Shown here one piece after another: positions 13,558 to 27,400 of a DNA stretch of 64,000 bases. This stretch comes from Brachypodius melanocephalos (Eukaryota > Chordata > Aves > Passeriformes > Pycnonotidae), in the NCBI GenBank assembly GCA_013398615.1, contig VZSR01003022.1:5285377-5349376 (forward strand), written 5' to 3'. The stretch's first letter is position 1. Each line of letters opens with the position of its first letter. A program made the position numbers and the translations under genes. The notes under the pieces are model-generated. The model was not told the DNA's origin and searched no databases. It saw nothing but the letters and a program-made list of their open reading frames with translations.

Positions 13558-13800
13558 GAATAATTCACCCTGAATTATTCAGCTCGCTAATTTATTAGCT
13601 GGACAGACGTCACAGCATTCCTTGCCTGGGCTGCCCACCAACAGATCCCAACCTTCTGAAAGCGGAGAGCATTCCTTCCCCTGCCATTTCCGCTGGCTCG
13701 CTCTGTTTATTTGCAAATCGCCTATTTGCGTGTGTTACTTGGATCCCTCTTATTGCGCCTGCCTTTGATTTGGGCACGTAGCTCGCTCTGGGGGTGGCTG
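13558..13800. promoter_or_regulatory. Homeodomain/POU/CRE motif cluster with palindromes (candidate enhancer)
   Basis: A perfect inverted repeat GAATAATTC-ACCCT-GAATTATTC lies at 13558-13580. It is followed at 13586-13599 by a second palindrome, GCTAAT-TT-ATTAGC, which is a pair of facing TAAT homeodomain cores. A cAMP-response half-site, ACGTCA, sits close by at about 13608. Further on is ATTTGCAAAT, a palindromic octamer-like (POU) site at about 13708-13717. Several paired, typically conserved motifs within 160 bases are typical of developmental enhancers. The enhancer role is an inference. Confidence 0.35.
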
Positions 13801-14622
13801 ACCCACGGCAGGGTGGGATGCTGCTCTGAGAACCGGGGATTTGCCCATGAGCAGCTGCAGTCTTTTTTAATTCATTATTTGTTTTCTGCAGCCGATCCCT
13901 GATTTTTCTCACCGCTTCTGCTCCCGCAGACAGGAGGATCCCGTGGGAAGCAAGGGAAGAGCAGGCAGAGGGGACAGAGTGGATTGCAGGCTTTTGTATG
14001 GCTCTCCCTGCCTGGTTTTGGCAGTGGTTGCTGCTCTCCCGTTCTCAGCGCTGCGGGTTGGGGCAGGCAATGCTGGGGCTGCTCTTCTCCAGGCTGAGTG
14101 CTCTATAGACTTCCCAGAGAAAGACCAAGGCCAGCTGGGGTCCTGTTCTGCTTTGCCCCACTTGGGTACAATATCTGGAAAGTGCACAGGTTCTGGACCT
14201 GTCCTCTGAGTTATTTTGGGATGCACTGCAGGGCAGAGTCCTTGATGCAAATCTGGTGTGCAAGGCAGGAGCTGCAGGCTGAGCAGGGAGTTCAGCAGAA
14301 GCAGTAACTCAGGAGAATGCTGCATCCCAGCCCTCAGGTTTGAGGCCATCTTTAAAAATCCCTGCTGAAAGCACAGGTGTCTGTAGAGAGGAGCAGCCTC
14401 TTCCACCCTGTGGGAAGTGCAAGCTGTCCTGCTACCTCCAAAGGCATCCCTGGGAACAGAATGTGGAAGGGAAAGGTGCCAGAGGCAGGGAAAACCCCCT
14501 TCAAAGCTGGGAGTGAAGCAGCCAAGCTGCTTCCTGAGCTCTGGCATGGGGCACTCTCATCTTGTGGCAGGGGAGGAAGGGCTGGAAGAGGATGAGATTG
14601 CTGAGGGGGTTGTTATCCAACA

Positions 14623-14722
14623 NNNNNNNNNNNNNNNNNNNNNNNNNNNNNNNNNNNNNNNNNNNNNNNNNNNNNNNNNNNNNNNNNNNNNNNNNNNNNN
14701 NNNNNNNNNNNNNNNNNNNNNN
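14623..14722. other. Assembly gap (100 N)
   Basis: Exactly 100 unknown bases, the usual placeholder for a gap of unestimated size. The flanks (ending TTATCCAACA, resuming CAGAGAGTTC) are neither CpG-rich nor repetitive, so nothing shows what is missing. True length and content are unknown, and an exon could be hidden here. Confidence 0.98.
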
Positions 14723-15322
14723 CAGAGAGTTCTGTCCCATGCTGCTGCCATCAATACCATCCACAGCGATTTAACACTAACCCTCATCTTCCCAGTGCAA
14801 GAAAGCATCTGGAAGGAATGAGAGATTGTTCCCCCTGCCTGGATGGCTCTGGGATATGCATCCGGGGTTGGCAGTGGGAGTCTGTCCTCCACAAGCATTT
14901 CCCTGGAAGCTCTTAGCATTAGCCATCACCTTGGTGCAAAAAGGAGGTGCAGGGCAGAGCCCTTTGTCCCTGTGGGGTTTTACAGAAGGTGTCCTTGGGC
15001 AGAGCGTCCTGGTGTGGCTGTGCTGGGCTTTGGCAAGTGAATGGCAGTGGCACTTAATTGTGTCTGAATTCCTCTGAACCACAAGTGAAATCTGCAAAAA
15101 TACAGAAAGCAAACAGCTTGGGGCTGAAATTCCCAGCGCTTTGGGGAACCTTCCGCTAGGAGAAGTTTCTGAGCTGCCAACAAAAGGTTTGCCTCTCCTC
15201 CAGACTGCCTGTGTGGGGACCCCCTGGACTGGGAGGGATGCAGCCACAGTGCCATGGGGACTGTGCTGAGAGCTGGACTGACTTTATGCCTTGGAGCAGC
15301 TTGAATATTTTCTTCTTGTTTG

Positions 15323-15401
15323 ATTTTTTTGTTGTTGTTGTTTTGGTTTTGTTTTTTGTTTTTTGTTTTTTGTTTTTTTTTTTTTTTCTTTTTTCTTTTT
15401 T
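15323..15401. repeat. T-rich low-complexity tract with TTG and GTTTTTT repeats
   Basis: A stretch of about 80 bases is nearly pure T, with regular G interruptions (GTTGTTGTTG, then several GTTTTTT units, then poly-T with C interruptions). It looks like a degenerate A-rich microsatellite of the minus strand, perhaps grown from a retroelement tail. No element body is recognised beside it. Confidence 0.9.
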
Positions 15402-18400
15402 ATTATTCCTTTGCTGCTCATGTCTGCCAAACAGGGATGTTTTAATCTCCTTCTTGCAGACTGTGAGAACAATTGCCCAGGATGCTGGGGAGACCTTTGC
15501 TGCGCAAATAGGGAATGGGAAGACGGCAGTGGGAGCCAGCCCCCCATTGCAGCCTCCCTGGCCTGCCCTGCCCTGGGGAGCTCTGCTCACCCCCAGCTGC
15601 AGGTGCTGGAGGGGCAAGAGGCTCTGGCAAAGAGCTGAGCAGCCCTTGCCCATCCCTCCCTGCATGCTGGCAGGGTCTGGGAAAGATGCTGTTCCCTAAG
15701 TGTGTGGAGTGGGTGGGACTCTCCCCAAGAGTGAGCATCTCTCACGCTCCCCCCCTTCCTCCCTTCTCTCTGGTCTGGTGCCCAGCCCCTGGGTCACACT
15801 GACCCAGGGGAGCTCCGCTCAGGGCTGTGACAGTGACATGGAGATCCACGAATGTCTGGGCTCAACTGCACTCAAGCTGTTCCATGTCAGCTCCATTGCC
15901 AGGATGTGACTGGGTCCTGGACCTAAAAAGGTGATAAATTTGGGGGAGGAAAACCAAGTTGTGCATGTGAGTGCATTGGGAAACATCCCTGCACTGGACC
16001 CACTCTCCCATCCACGCACAGATAATTCCCAGTGACCCCTGCCCTCCTGCTAGGGATGGTCTCAGCTCCTCCTGACCCTGCAGCTCCACAGGGCAGCTCT
16101 GGTTCCCTTGCCCTCTCCCTGCAGGTCAGGCCTTTCTCTGGCTCTCCTCCAAGTGTTTGGATTGGCTCTTGGAAAACTAAAGCTATAAAGTTTGCCCCAG
16201 CTGGAGTAGTAACCCACAGCAGTTGGCTTGCGAGGCAAACACTGGACCTGGTGGTTATTTATAATGCAGCAGTGAGGTTAAAAATAACAGAAATTTGAGC
16301 TCAGGAAATTGTTTTGGAGGATAAAAAACTTTTACTTTGGTATTTATATGCCAGGGCTAGTGCTGGCCATCCTCTGTCCCTGATGTCCCCATGGTGTGTC
16401 CCTTGGGGGTCTGCAGTCCCTTCCTTCCTCCCAATGTGTCGAGTCTTGTTCTGTGTGCACAGGAATCATCTCTATTCCCGAAGAGAATGGGGGCACCATG
16501 GGAAGCCCCCAAAACTGTGCACACAGTGGTGCATGGGTGAGCCGACTCAGGTTCTGCTCAGGGGTCCTGGTGGATGTGGGGAGGGGACAGTGTGTAGTCA
16601 CAGCTCCTGTATGTCCTCCCTGGTCATGATTATTGTCACTACAGCTGTTTATTCCCCTGGGGTCAGAGGGGTTCCCACCCCCTGCTCCTGACCTCTCTGC
16701 TGCCAGCCAGGCACATCTTGAGCCACTGGCTGCCTCATTCCTGGCAGTTGGAGCCCTTTCAAAGCCTTCCTGGGAGTCTTCTCTGACATTCCCAGCTTCT
16801 CTCGCTGCCAGTCATGGGTGGGATGCAGGGTGGGTGTTGGATACTCCCCTTCATGTTCCTGGTACAGCATCCTTGAACAGGTAGAGCCAAAGCCTGAGGC
16901 TGGTTGGTGACACGGTGTCCCCTGTGAGCCCCTTCCAGCCCTCTGCTGGCTGAGACACTGAACCTTCCTAAACCCCTGTGCAGGCACGTTTCTTGGCATC
17001 GATGTTTTATTTTCCTTCAGCTCAAACCTTTTCCCTGTTGACACAGTGTCAGTTTTGCTCCAGCTTGCTGGGCTGAGCAGGGGTGACCTTTCCTGTGTTT
17101 GCTGTCTGGGCTTGGGATCCATCTGTGCTCTGCAGCCCCAGTGCAGCCAGCAGGCCATGGGCAGCACCTAGCAGGAATAGCTCCCCAGTGGGTGCGGTGC
17201 CACTTCCACTTTTTCATTTCTGTCCTCCTGGCTTTGGGACTATCTCCTTGGACCCAACTTGTTTTCCTGATGCAGAGCCGTGTGGGGAGCCAGGCTCCCC
17301 TTGCACCTGTGCCTCAAAGCCAGGGAGGGTGTCCCCAACAAGGCTCCCTATAGAGAGTGAACTTCCCAGTGCAGGACTAGATGTAAGGGGCTGATCTATC
17401 CTATCTCTGCATCACTACCAGCAGCACAACCCTCTATTAGCAGGGAAAAAATCGCCCCTTGAGGAGGGAACTTCGAAGGTTAATTTCAGGGTCACACCAG
17501 GAGGGTGCCTGCAGGAGGTTGCCTGTCTCCAGCCCTGGACCCAGGGTAGGTGAGGATACCCAGTCCTGCCCACCTGAGTGAGGGGATTGTCCTCTCTCTG
17601 CCCTGGGACCTACCACAGGTTATTCCATCGGGGTGCGCATTTTGGGGAGTGGAGCCAGCAGCCATACAGCCGCATTTCTAGCTGAGCAGATCAAGGCAGG
17701 GATGGAAACTGGAGATGAGCTGGAGGCTCCATTTGTGACAGCAGTTCCTGTGGGATTCATGTGGACTCGCCTGTCTGGTTCTGGATAGCAAAAGCAATGT
17801 GTTAAACCCTGTTGGGGCTGTCCCAGAGCATCACCAGCCCCTTTCTTCCCACGAAGTCCAAACAACACATCAGGCCAAACTTTGCCATGTGTAATCTGTG
17901 AGCTAGAGAACTCACTAATGTTACTTTTTGGCAAAGTCTTGCTGAGAACTCCTCGAGGGTGAAATGAAACGGGGTCACAGAAGGGTTTAATTCGGTACGT
18001 TGTCCTTCAAGGGAAGGAAAAGTCAGACAAGAAGTTTTAAACATTTTATAAAAATATCCACATGTGCTCAGTGCAAAACTCACCGTCTTTACCTAATTTA
18101 GAAAATGACTTTATATGGAGAAAGATTTAACACTGCTCCATGGAGGGAAAGAATAATGAATACGTCTGCACCAAATCGTGCTGTCATCTGAAGATCTCCA
18201 AGTGCTTTCGAAAGGGTTGGTGAGAAATAATTGTTCTTCTCTTCCCTGGTTTTAGAAACTGAGGCATGGGATGAGAAAGCCTGAAAAGTGCAACTTTCCT
18301 GACTAATTTTAGCTATTTGAAGTCCAGATCTAAGTACCTAAATAAATGACCTGATTTTAATAGACTGCTGGTCAAGTCTCCAGGGTGAAACCTGGAACAA

Positions 18401-21400
18401 GTCAGGCTCCGTAGGTCTGCAAAGGTGGCCTGGGTCTGGAGAGAGAGCCTCCTTCCCTTAATTTGGCACTGTCACCACAAGCCTTGCTCAGATTTAGGAT
18501 AAGATGAAACTAATGAGAAGGAAGCTATCTGAATTTCTTTGAGCTTAGGAGAAAAATAGAGAATTTCCGTTTGGAGCAGCCTTCTTGTAGCCATGTGAGT
18601 TCAGATCCCTTGGTGGCTCTTGGAGACAGGGGCTGGATCCCTCTGGGTCTGGGAAACAAAAGCAATCCAGGCTTTTCAGCCATGTTATCACACCCCAACC
18701 TCTGAAATTTATTTACTAATAAGGAGTGCAGATGGTGAAGGAAAAGGAGGAAATGAATGAAGGACCTGTACTATCCTGAGCAGCTGAGCTGCTCCTGGTG
18801 TGGGGAATTGCACAGGAATGCAATGCATGGACCATTTCCCAACTCTGCAGTGGTGGAGGGGCCAAGGCTGCTGGTCTCAGCTCCCATCCTGCTCATGCTG
18901 CCCAAATATAACCCAAAATCCCTTGAAAGGAAAATGTGATTTCTCTTCCCAGCTGAGCAGTCTGCTGGGTCTCCAGGGTCAGTCTTACCAGGAATGAGCA
19001 GTGAAATGCTTGCAGAAGTGGAGCTTTGAATTAGGTGGGCTTAGCTGGAATCCTAAAGCTGAAGAAGTTGAACCTGAGGACAGATGGGGGCTGGTGAGTT
19101 GTGCTGGGATATGCGACCTGTCCTCAAAATGCCTGCCCAAGCTGGGAAGATGCTTCCCACAGCTTGTGGTGCAGGGGCAATGGAGATCCTTGGGGAGACG
19201 CTGGCTGGGTGGTGATGTGAGAAGATGGCAAAATACCTGTCTTTGTGTTTTGCATCCTTGGCCAGCCCTGAGCTCACTTGTGCACCTCTCTGTGTGCAAG
19301 AACAAATTATAATTTAATTATGTGTGTACAACACCAACTCCTTCTTTGTGATCACGGTCTGTGTGATGAGTGAGAATTGTAATAAATAGTTCCTGTGACC
19401 AAGGGCTGGTCCCAGCCCCAGCACCTGCATCTTCTCCTCTGCATGCCACAGCTTGCTTTATTTTTGTTTTGTCCTCCTACAAAATCACCTCCCTCTGAAG
19501 AGGGATAGCTGGGCTGAGCATGTCAGGTGCCTGTGAGGCTCCTCCATCCCAAACCTGCATTGCTTCAGGATGGAGCTCACAGTGCGACAGGCAGGGCTCC
19601 AGCACAAATCTGGCTCCTCTGGTCACTGCTGGTGCTGGCAGATTCCTGCCTGATTCCCCCTGCCAGAGCCCTGGGGACCTACGATGCAGGACAATATTTG
19701 CCCCCATCGGGAGCAAGGCATTGGGCACCCAGCAGCACTGGCAGGGAAAAGGCAGCCAGGCTTTGGCATTTTGCTTACTACTTGCTGCCTGATGACCTCA
19801 TGCCTGATTTTTTGCTCCCACCCCATTTTGTTCTGTCTGGGCATGATCCTTTGTGCCACAGGACCGTGGGCATTGCCAGCAGGGCTGCCTGGCTCTCTTG
19901 GTGCTTACTGGGAAGCAATGCCTCTTGCAGGTGGCTACTCTTGTGGGAAACCCACCTGCCTTTACTTTCTTGTCATTTAGAGATATCTCCTGTTCAGAGT
20001 GCCTGAAATGCACCTGCTGCACTGAAGGCAGGAGAAACTGTGGCTGTGGAACAGATGAGATGGGAAAGACCAGATCAGGGGAAAACGAATTAGGACATAC
20101 AGAAGTCCCCTTGATCAGGACAGTAACCTCTAATCCGGCTCAGTTCTCCTTGTTTACAGTTGCCGAGAGGGAAGGCAGGAGAAAAGCAGCCTGGCAAGAT
20201 GCACAGAGCTGATCTCCTTCCCCTCAGCTGCTTTGCTCTCACTAATGTATTTGCTGGCAGTGCTCGCTGTCCCTGGAGCATTTTGAGCTTGGTCAGAGCA
20301 ACTGTTCACAGCCAAAACAGGAGTGTCAGAGCAGGCACAGGACTGGGAACGGCTGGGGGGGTGATTGGAGCCCCCAGCCCCTGAGTATGGGGTGCTTGGG
20401 GACATGAAGTGCTGAGGCCTTCCGTGTCCCCTCCTCAGCTGGCAGAGATGGAGATGCAGCACGGAAACCTTGCGGCCCCTGACTGCAGCAGGGCCCCTCA
20501 GCATCTACTTGGTGTTTCTACTGAGGGAAGGGGCTGGGCACTGGGGCGGTTTCCCGAGGTCATCCTGCTTGAAAATACTCCCTAAAAAGCCCCAGGGCTG
20601 CATTTCTCTAGCTCAGCACTCAGTAAGAAGAGTAGAGACATCCGAGAGCACTGCCCTGTACTGGGACACGAGGAAGGACAGAGTCCTGAGGGAATCGATT
20701 TGGTTGCACTTTGCAGTGTTACAGAGGAGATCAAAATATCCCCCAAAATCTCCTACACTGTAAAATGAGGCATTTGATACCCCAAGCTGCAAGCACGTGC
20801 TTCTCTCCTGAGCATCCCCAGACCTGAGCTGTGCTGAGACAGTGGCATTCCAGCGCCTGTTGCGCAATATTCCAGCATTTTTAGTATGGGCTGGTGCAGT
20901 CACTGTGCTTGTTACAGGCAAAAGCAATGAGAATTTTATGAGGTGTAAATGGATTGTGCCTGAAAGCATCCATGTCCCACTCGACTCCATACATGCACAT
21001 GCTTCTTCTGCACCTCCTCTCCTCAGCCAAAATATCTCGCCTCCTTGCAGGCTCAGAGGAAAGATAAATATTAGCACTTTGAGATTTTCTGATCTGAGTC
21101 TCTGTCTGTGTTGCTGTTGTTGTGGTTAAAAAACACTTCTTCTGGCTGCAAAATTCACCAGGGTCCAGTCTCTGGAAAGGGAGGGAAACCAGAGCAGCTC
21201 TTAATGAGGGAGCAGTAATATCTAGAGCTCATTTCAAAGCAATAATGGGATTAGAAAGGAGACAAACATACACTGATCCCGTGCTTGATGGCTTTATTTT
21301 TGGCTTTTTTGTTGCTTTTCACTTTATTAGTTAGAACATCCATTTTGCATTAGAGGGCAGATGATGAAATCACATGGGATCAGAGAGAGGTACCAGCAAT

Positions 21401-24400
21401 GGCCTGAGATGGGGAAGTTTGAGCTTTCTTGGCCATTTCAGAGAGTTTTCACCACAGAGAGCAGGAGTTAGAAGTGCACAGGGAGCAGGAGTGGACAATG
21501 AGGCTATGAGGGAGAGGGAGACAGGACAGCAAAGGGCAGGAGCTGAAGACAGCAGCCTCTTTAGCAGCTCTTGTAATATCTTATTAATGGAAGAGAAACT
21601 GCAATTTTTATTTTGTGGAAATTCTTTTGTTCCACATTAAATTTTAAAGCGCTTTCTCCCATTACAGCCTTCTGCCAGAGCGTGCTGCTGGCTGGGAGGA
21701 GCTGCTCTTTAAAAGGTTTTGCGAGAGCCCATGTTTGTGTCCAGGCTGGCGGAGCAGGGCAGGGGTGCAGGGTCCTTCCTTGGGGCTGTCACCCCAACCC
21801 TCCTGTCACACCTGCTGAGTGCCACCCAGAGTCTTGGGAGGGGGTGTGGAAGATGCCAGGGATGGGCTGTGGTGGGCTGCATGTCCTTGGTAGGTGCAGG
21901 GGCTTGAGGAGGGCTTGCCTACACCTGGAGCTCTTTTTAATTAACTCCATGTGAAGGGACACACGGACCCTGGAACAGGAACAAGGCACCCTTATTCCCC
22001 AATAAGCTTGTCCGCACATGGAGTAAATCAATGGCAGCTCATCAGGAGTTGTGTGCTGGCTGGGGATGCTGCCTAAGGATGAGTCACTTGCAGAGAGGGG
22101 GGCAATATAGAAAGAAAAGGGAAAAGAAATCTGAGATTTGAGTCCAGACCTGGACTTAGGAATGCCCATTGTGTTTCTGGTGTGCCAAACCAAAGGGCTA
22201 GCTTTGAACTGTGTCCTCTCCCCTGCCTGCTAATCCTTGTGGGTGGCTGGAGCAGAATTTTTCACCTTGATCCCATGATTATATGCTGGGCTGTGAGTGC
22301 CTGAATATCAGGACCCTTTGTGGCTTTTAGCTGGTTGTGGGTTGGTCCCCACTGAGCTCCAAAGCAAGTGGTGCTGGCCTTGGGCTCCCAGTGAGGAGGC
22401 AATTGAATGGGCTGGGACTGAACAGCTCCAAGGATGTTTTGGACCAAAGGTTGTCCTTGTTGCTTTGCCTAAGCCAAAGTGAGCAAGGCACGGATGATGT
22501 GCAGGAGATCGGGAACCTGGGGAGTTGCATACATTTTTCATGAAGATTTTTGGGAGATCAAAAGCACGAGAAATCATTTGCGTGAAGGTTCCTGAAGTGA
22601 CCAATTGCCTTAAGCGAGGCTTATCTAGAGCAGCCTGGGGCTGTTCCAGGACACAGCAGTGTGCAGGGCCAGATCCAGCTGCAGAAGCAGGGTCTAGTAA
22701 AGGTTTTGGAGAGGAAAGGATGAATTGCCTCTTACAGGCGGCTGAGTGCCAAGAATGTTTCTCACTTCTGTCCCAGCCCAACAGTTGCTGATGATGAGGA
22801 TCAGGACATCTCACTGAAGGTGGCCACTTCCCCTTGGCAGGGTAAAGACCCCCAAAGTAACAATTTCCACCTGAATGTGCTCAAACTGACCTTGTTCCTA
22901 GCTATCTCAGCAAAGATGAACCGTGGAAGGGATGTGGAAATGGAGCCTTTGCATCTGCCAGTGTCTTTCTGCCTGATTTCTCTCCAACACCAAGAAGCTC
23001 CTAGGGCAGTGGGCACCCTTATTCTGCAGGAATGAATGAATAGAATAAATCCATTTTAAATGCCAGGTTTTGACACAGGTGACATGCTTTAGGAAGTAGC
23101 ACTGGCTCACGCCCTCCTCTGCCTTTGTAGAGGTTTGACTCTGACACCACATTGTCAGTGCTGCCAGCACAGGAGGAGTCATAGGGGTCGGAGCTGGTCC
23201 CTGGCTGCTGCCAGAGTCCTTTCAAGGCATTACAGATGATGTGCCGTCCTCTCACTGAGCTTCCTGGCTATTGTTAGCTGCTGTTGAAGCCTGACACTAA
23301 TTAAATAGGGTATTTTGTGTTTAATAAATTCCCACTTAAGTCATGCCAGCAGGAGGGCACTGGCCAGATCTCTGCCAATGCTGCTGTGGGGTGGCAGCAC
23401 TGGAATGGTTCTCCCTGAGAGTCTCCTCCACCCCTCAGCCCTGTAGGTGCTACTCCACATGGGTGCATATCCCTGCACCCTGGCAAGATTCTCTACGTGG
23501 GAAGAAAAGCCCCCTCCCTGTGGTGGCAGCACCTTGGGATACCCAGAGGGATCTTGAAATGCTGGGAGCAGGATGAGCATCCCTGGTGCTGTGTCCCATT
23601 TTGTCCCCTTTCCTGCCACTCCAGGCAGCCAGCCCTGTGCTCACCCCACTCCCTGTCTGTTCCCACTTCCCATCTTCGCAAGGAGACATCAACGCGTTGT
23701 CACGAAGCTGAAAGCATCAAACTGGTGTGATGCCCCAAACCCCCGGGAAGCTCTGGAGCACTGCCTGCATCTTGACTGCTGGGAAGGTGGGAAGCTGCCC
23801 CCGCTGCCAGCCAGGCTTCATCCTCCTCCTTGCCTTTCCTTGCCTGGAGGGGAGGCTGGACTGGTCTGTTTTCCCTGGGAATACCAGAATCTCACTTGGG
23901 CTACCATGAGCAGCAAGCAGGTTGCTGGGAGGGAATTGCAGGAGTAGAGGACATGGTTGACTCTGTGCCCCTCTCTGGCTGCTGTCCTCCCCTGGGGAGA
24001 GGAAACCAGGGGCAGTGCCATCCCTGCAAGCAGATTCCATAGGATGTACCTTTTACAAAATAGCTGCTTTTGTCATCTTTTGTAAGACTTGAGATATTTA
24101 ATCTAACATCCATCACGCAAACCTTGCAATGAAGCCCCTGCTGGTTATTGGGGCCGTTCACCTTCCCTCCATGTCTACCTTTGTTTTTTGGGCAGTGGGG
24201 TGTGGCATGTACAGGACATCACATCTGAATGCAGGCCAAGGTTTGGGCTGGAGCATGTGGGGTGAATCCTGTTTTTAAGCTGCTCTTGCCCTATTTGCCC
24301 TGGCTGCAGTTATGAGGATGTGTGAAACTGGGAGGTGTTTTGAGGTGGCATCCCCTGTGTCCATGCAAGTGCCACAGCAGAGCTTGGCTCCCATACTGAG

Positions 24401-27400
24401 CACCATCCCAATGCTATTTTTCTGCTTCTTCCTTCCTCTACCACCTCCCTCCTTCTCTTCTGCCAGCAAGATGCTAATCCATGAGTTCCTGCCATAGATT
24501 TGCCTGCAGGGTTCAGTTAGACCAAACACCCAACCCTGCTGAGCCCCCTAACCTGCTCCAGCTCCCACTACCCACAGTGGCTCAGCCCTGGGGAGAGCAG
24601 CTTCCTGCTCCTGGTTGTTCCACATGAGCCTGGGATGGATTTTAGTCACTGCAGGATTTTGATGTGTCAGGATTTTTCCATTTCTGCAGATGAGTGTTCC
24701 TTGTAGACACCTCAAAAACTGAGTCAGGTGCACCAGCATCTCCCAGTGCAGACTGGCTGCAGCCTCTTCCTTGCAGGGGAAAAGGCAGGGATTGTGAGCT
24801 GGGATAGCCTTGACCTCCACTTCCCTACCTGCAGAATGCCCTCCTTGCCACTCATCCCTATTGTGAAAGCTCTGTGTTGCTTTCACTGAAAACTGCTATT
24901 TTTCTTATTTTTATTGATCATAGACTTCAAAACCCAAAGTGTGTAAGATGGTTCCAGTCTAATTAGTACTTAACCTGCAACAAAATATTGTATTTTACAT
25001 TGATTTTTTTTTTTTTTAGAAAGGAAACATTGGCTCAGTTTCTAAATGAAACACTTTAGCAAGCCATTTGGAAAATCACCATCATGTTCAGACTTTGTAA
25101 ACATTATTTCTTTAATATTCTTTTTCCCACAACTTGCAGCTGGGTAAGAAAATATACACAAAAATTGGTGGGTGGTTTGAGTTGCTCCAAAGCTGTATTT
25201 CTTCAGCAACATTCTGAACAGAAACTTGTGCCCAGCATTGGCTAATGCCAACCAGTAAGTGAGAAGGGCTTAGGTCTGCCCTGGTCAGGCACAGCTCACA
25301 GTGAAAGGTTTCCTCAGAGGCTCTCCCTCATCTACCCTTCCAATCACAGCGAGTCAGGCACTGCCCTCAGAAGCTCCTGGGGACCCCCCAGACCAGTGTC
25401 CCCAGGTTGGCAGCAGTGAAGAGGAAAAGAGGAGATGTGGGGACATGGGGTCTATGTCCCCTAACACTGCTTTGAGCCGTTTGGACCCTCCAGAAGTGAT
25501 GATAAGGGGCCTTCCAGCCCTTCTGCCCTGGCTTGTTCCGTAGGCTTAAAATTATTCTGGGTTTGTCTTTGGATTTGTCCTCCGAGATTTTTGTAGGACT
25601 TGGCCAGGTTTCCTCAGGGACTTTGAGCTTGTACCCTTTTGCAGTCAAAATACTGTGCTGGGGACACGAAGGGCGCAGCTGCAGCAGATGTGGCCAAGAG
25701 CTGGATGCTTTTGGCTCCTCTTGAGCCACTGCAGCCAGGACTCTGCCTCCCCTCCTGTCTCCCTTTTTCCTCCCCCAAGCCCCACACTGCCCATTTGGGG
25801 AGTGCAAATGGACCAGTCCCAGAGTCTGAGCTTTTCTAGTGGCCTTGGAAGGTGTTGCCTTGGTGCAATGGACATGTTTCCCTGCTTGGTGAAAGAGAGT
25901 GGATGGAAGGTGCTGTGGAATGTCCCCATTCCTATTTACCTTTTGGGACTTCTTGGTGATGAGTCTTGGTGATGGGTCTGGTAGCGTGGGGTCTGCTGGT
26001 GAGGGCTGTACTCTGCTTCAGGATGGGATGCTCTGCCTGTCTAGGAAGGTTCCCTCCCAGGCTCCTGCCCTGTGCCATGATTCCTCTGTCTCTCACAGTC
26101 TGTGCATAAGCATCCCTTGCCCAGTCTTTGGATGAATTGGAATGGACTGGGTGGAAGGCCAGGGCAGGGTAGAAACAGGTCATGTGTCTGGGATGTAAAT
26201 GGGGTTGTTTGTTTAGCTTGCTCACCAAGAGCTCTTCCTCCAAGGTTTCCCCTGGCCCTCAGTCAGCAGAGGGAATTCCCTCTGCCTCTGCCCAAGATCC
26301 AGCTGGGATTGCTGGAGGGAACATGCAGACCAGCTGTAATTACTGTCTCTCCTCATGTTCACCAGGTTTTGTGGTTCTCACTCGGTACCATCCTGCCATC
26401 CACTTGTCTGGGTGATTAGGGATGTGCTGGATTAATCAGCAGAGGTGGTGGTGATTCTGCAGACTTGTCCCATCTCCTGCACTGCCCTGATGACATTCCC
26501 TGCCCTGGAGGAATCTTTCATGCACTTTGTGTATATTTAATAGGCTGGGATTTGGTTTGAGCTCATGTGGGATTTTAGTGGCTCAGAGGGCTGCATCCTC
26601 TAGTGAGATGTGGCTGGGGGGGGAGAGTGATCCCCAGCAGAGAGATTTGTGGAGGGAGGCAGAGAGCCTGTTTCAGCTGTGACAGGCAGGGTGCTGATCT
26701 TCACAGGGAATACTTCACAAGGAAAATTTTGGCACTGCAGGTGTGGGCACAGAGTTATCCTGGCCAAGGAGGGTTAACCCAGTGTTGGTGGGAGCAGAGA
26801 GTGAGCTTGTCAGGGATCATAAGGGAAGCAGAGGAGCTGCCAGGACAATTAGCACAGACTTGTTTTCCCCAGCACGTCCCTGGGATGCAGTGGGACTGTA
26901 ATCAGCCTGTCACTTCCCTGGCTTTATTAATACATTGATTTTTGGATGTTTTGGCTCTGTGCAGCGTGGTGCCTGCCAGCCAAGCCTCTGCGGGAAGTGG
27001 GGGTTCAAGGTGGCATGTCTCTGGGCATGGCAATGCCTCGTTTTGGAAGCTGTTCATGCTTCTTCCTTGGGGACTGATGGCAGAGGAGGAGGAGAGACAT
27101 CTCCTCCATCTGTGTGCTGCCCTAGGAAGAGATTTAAATCACAGGTTTGCAAAAAAGAGGAAATGTCCTGATTTGCTCAGGCTTTGAAGCTTGCAGGAGC
27201 TTCCTGATGATGATTCCTTTCCCACTTCAGGCAGGTCTGGCTCAGAGGGGATCTCCTTCCCTGGCCATGGAGCCAGGCACTGTCAGCCAGTGCCTCCATC
27301 CTGGGGCTGGGGCAGCAGCAATGATCAGGCTGTGCTTCTCCAGCTTCCAGTGAGTGCAGCCAGGAGAGTTTCTGTTCCCAGGGTCAGAACCCGGTATCTC

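Larger units (their letters stand above)
1..14622. other. Non-coding sequence upstream of exon 2 (intron 1 or 5' flank), first part
   Basis: I recognise no exon here on either strand. The open frames are short, overlap each other and lack domain-like sequence. In particular there is no frame resembling the Cav3.1 N-terminus (a FFYLSQ/WCLRTVC-like end) in phase with exon 2. Separately listed items include the GT microsatellite near 1.8 kb, an AT-rich block near 4 kb, an RFX-like motif cluster near 5.2 kb, a CpG-dense spot near 9.15 kb and a homeodomain-rich block near 13.6 kb. The rest is ordinary GC-moderate, CpG-poor intronic-looking DNA. Confidence 0.6.

Noticed and set aside
13909..14547. 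212-codon minus-strand open frame near the assembly gap
   Set aside because: No family resemblance, and overlapping frames on both strands are equally open, which points to composition and not coding.
20613..21077. 154-codon minus-strand open frame
   Set aside because: No recognisable domain, no splice context, and its sequence shows no protein family texture I know; chance open frame in intronic DNA.
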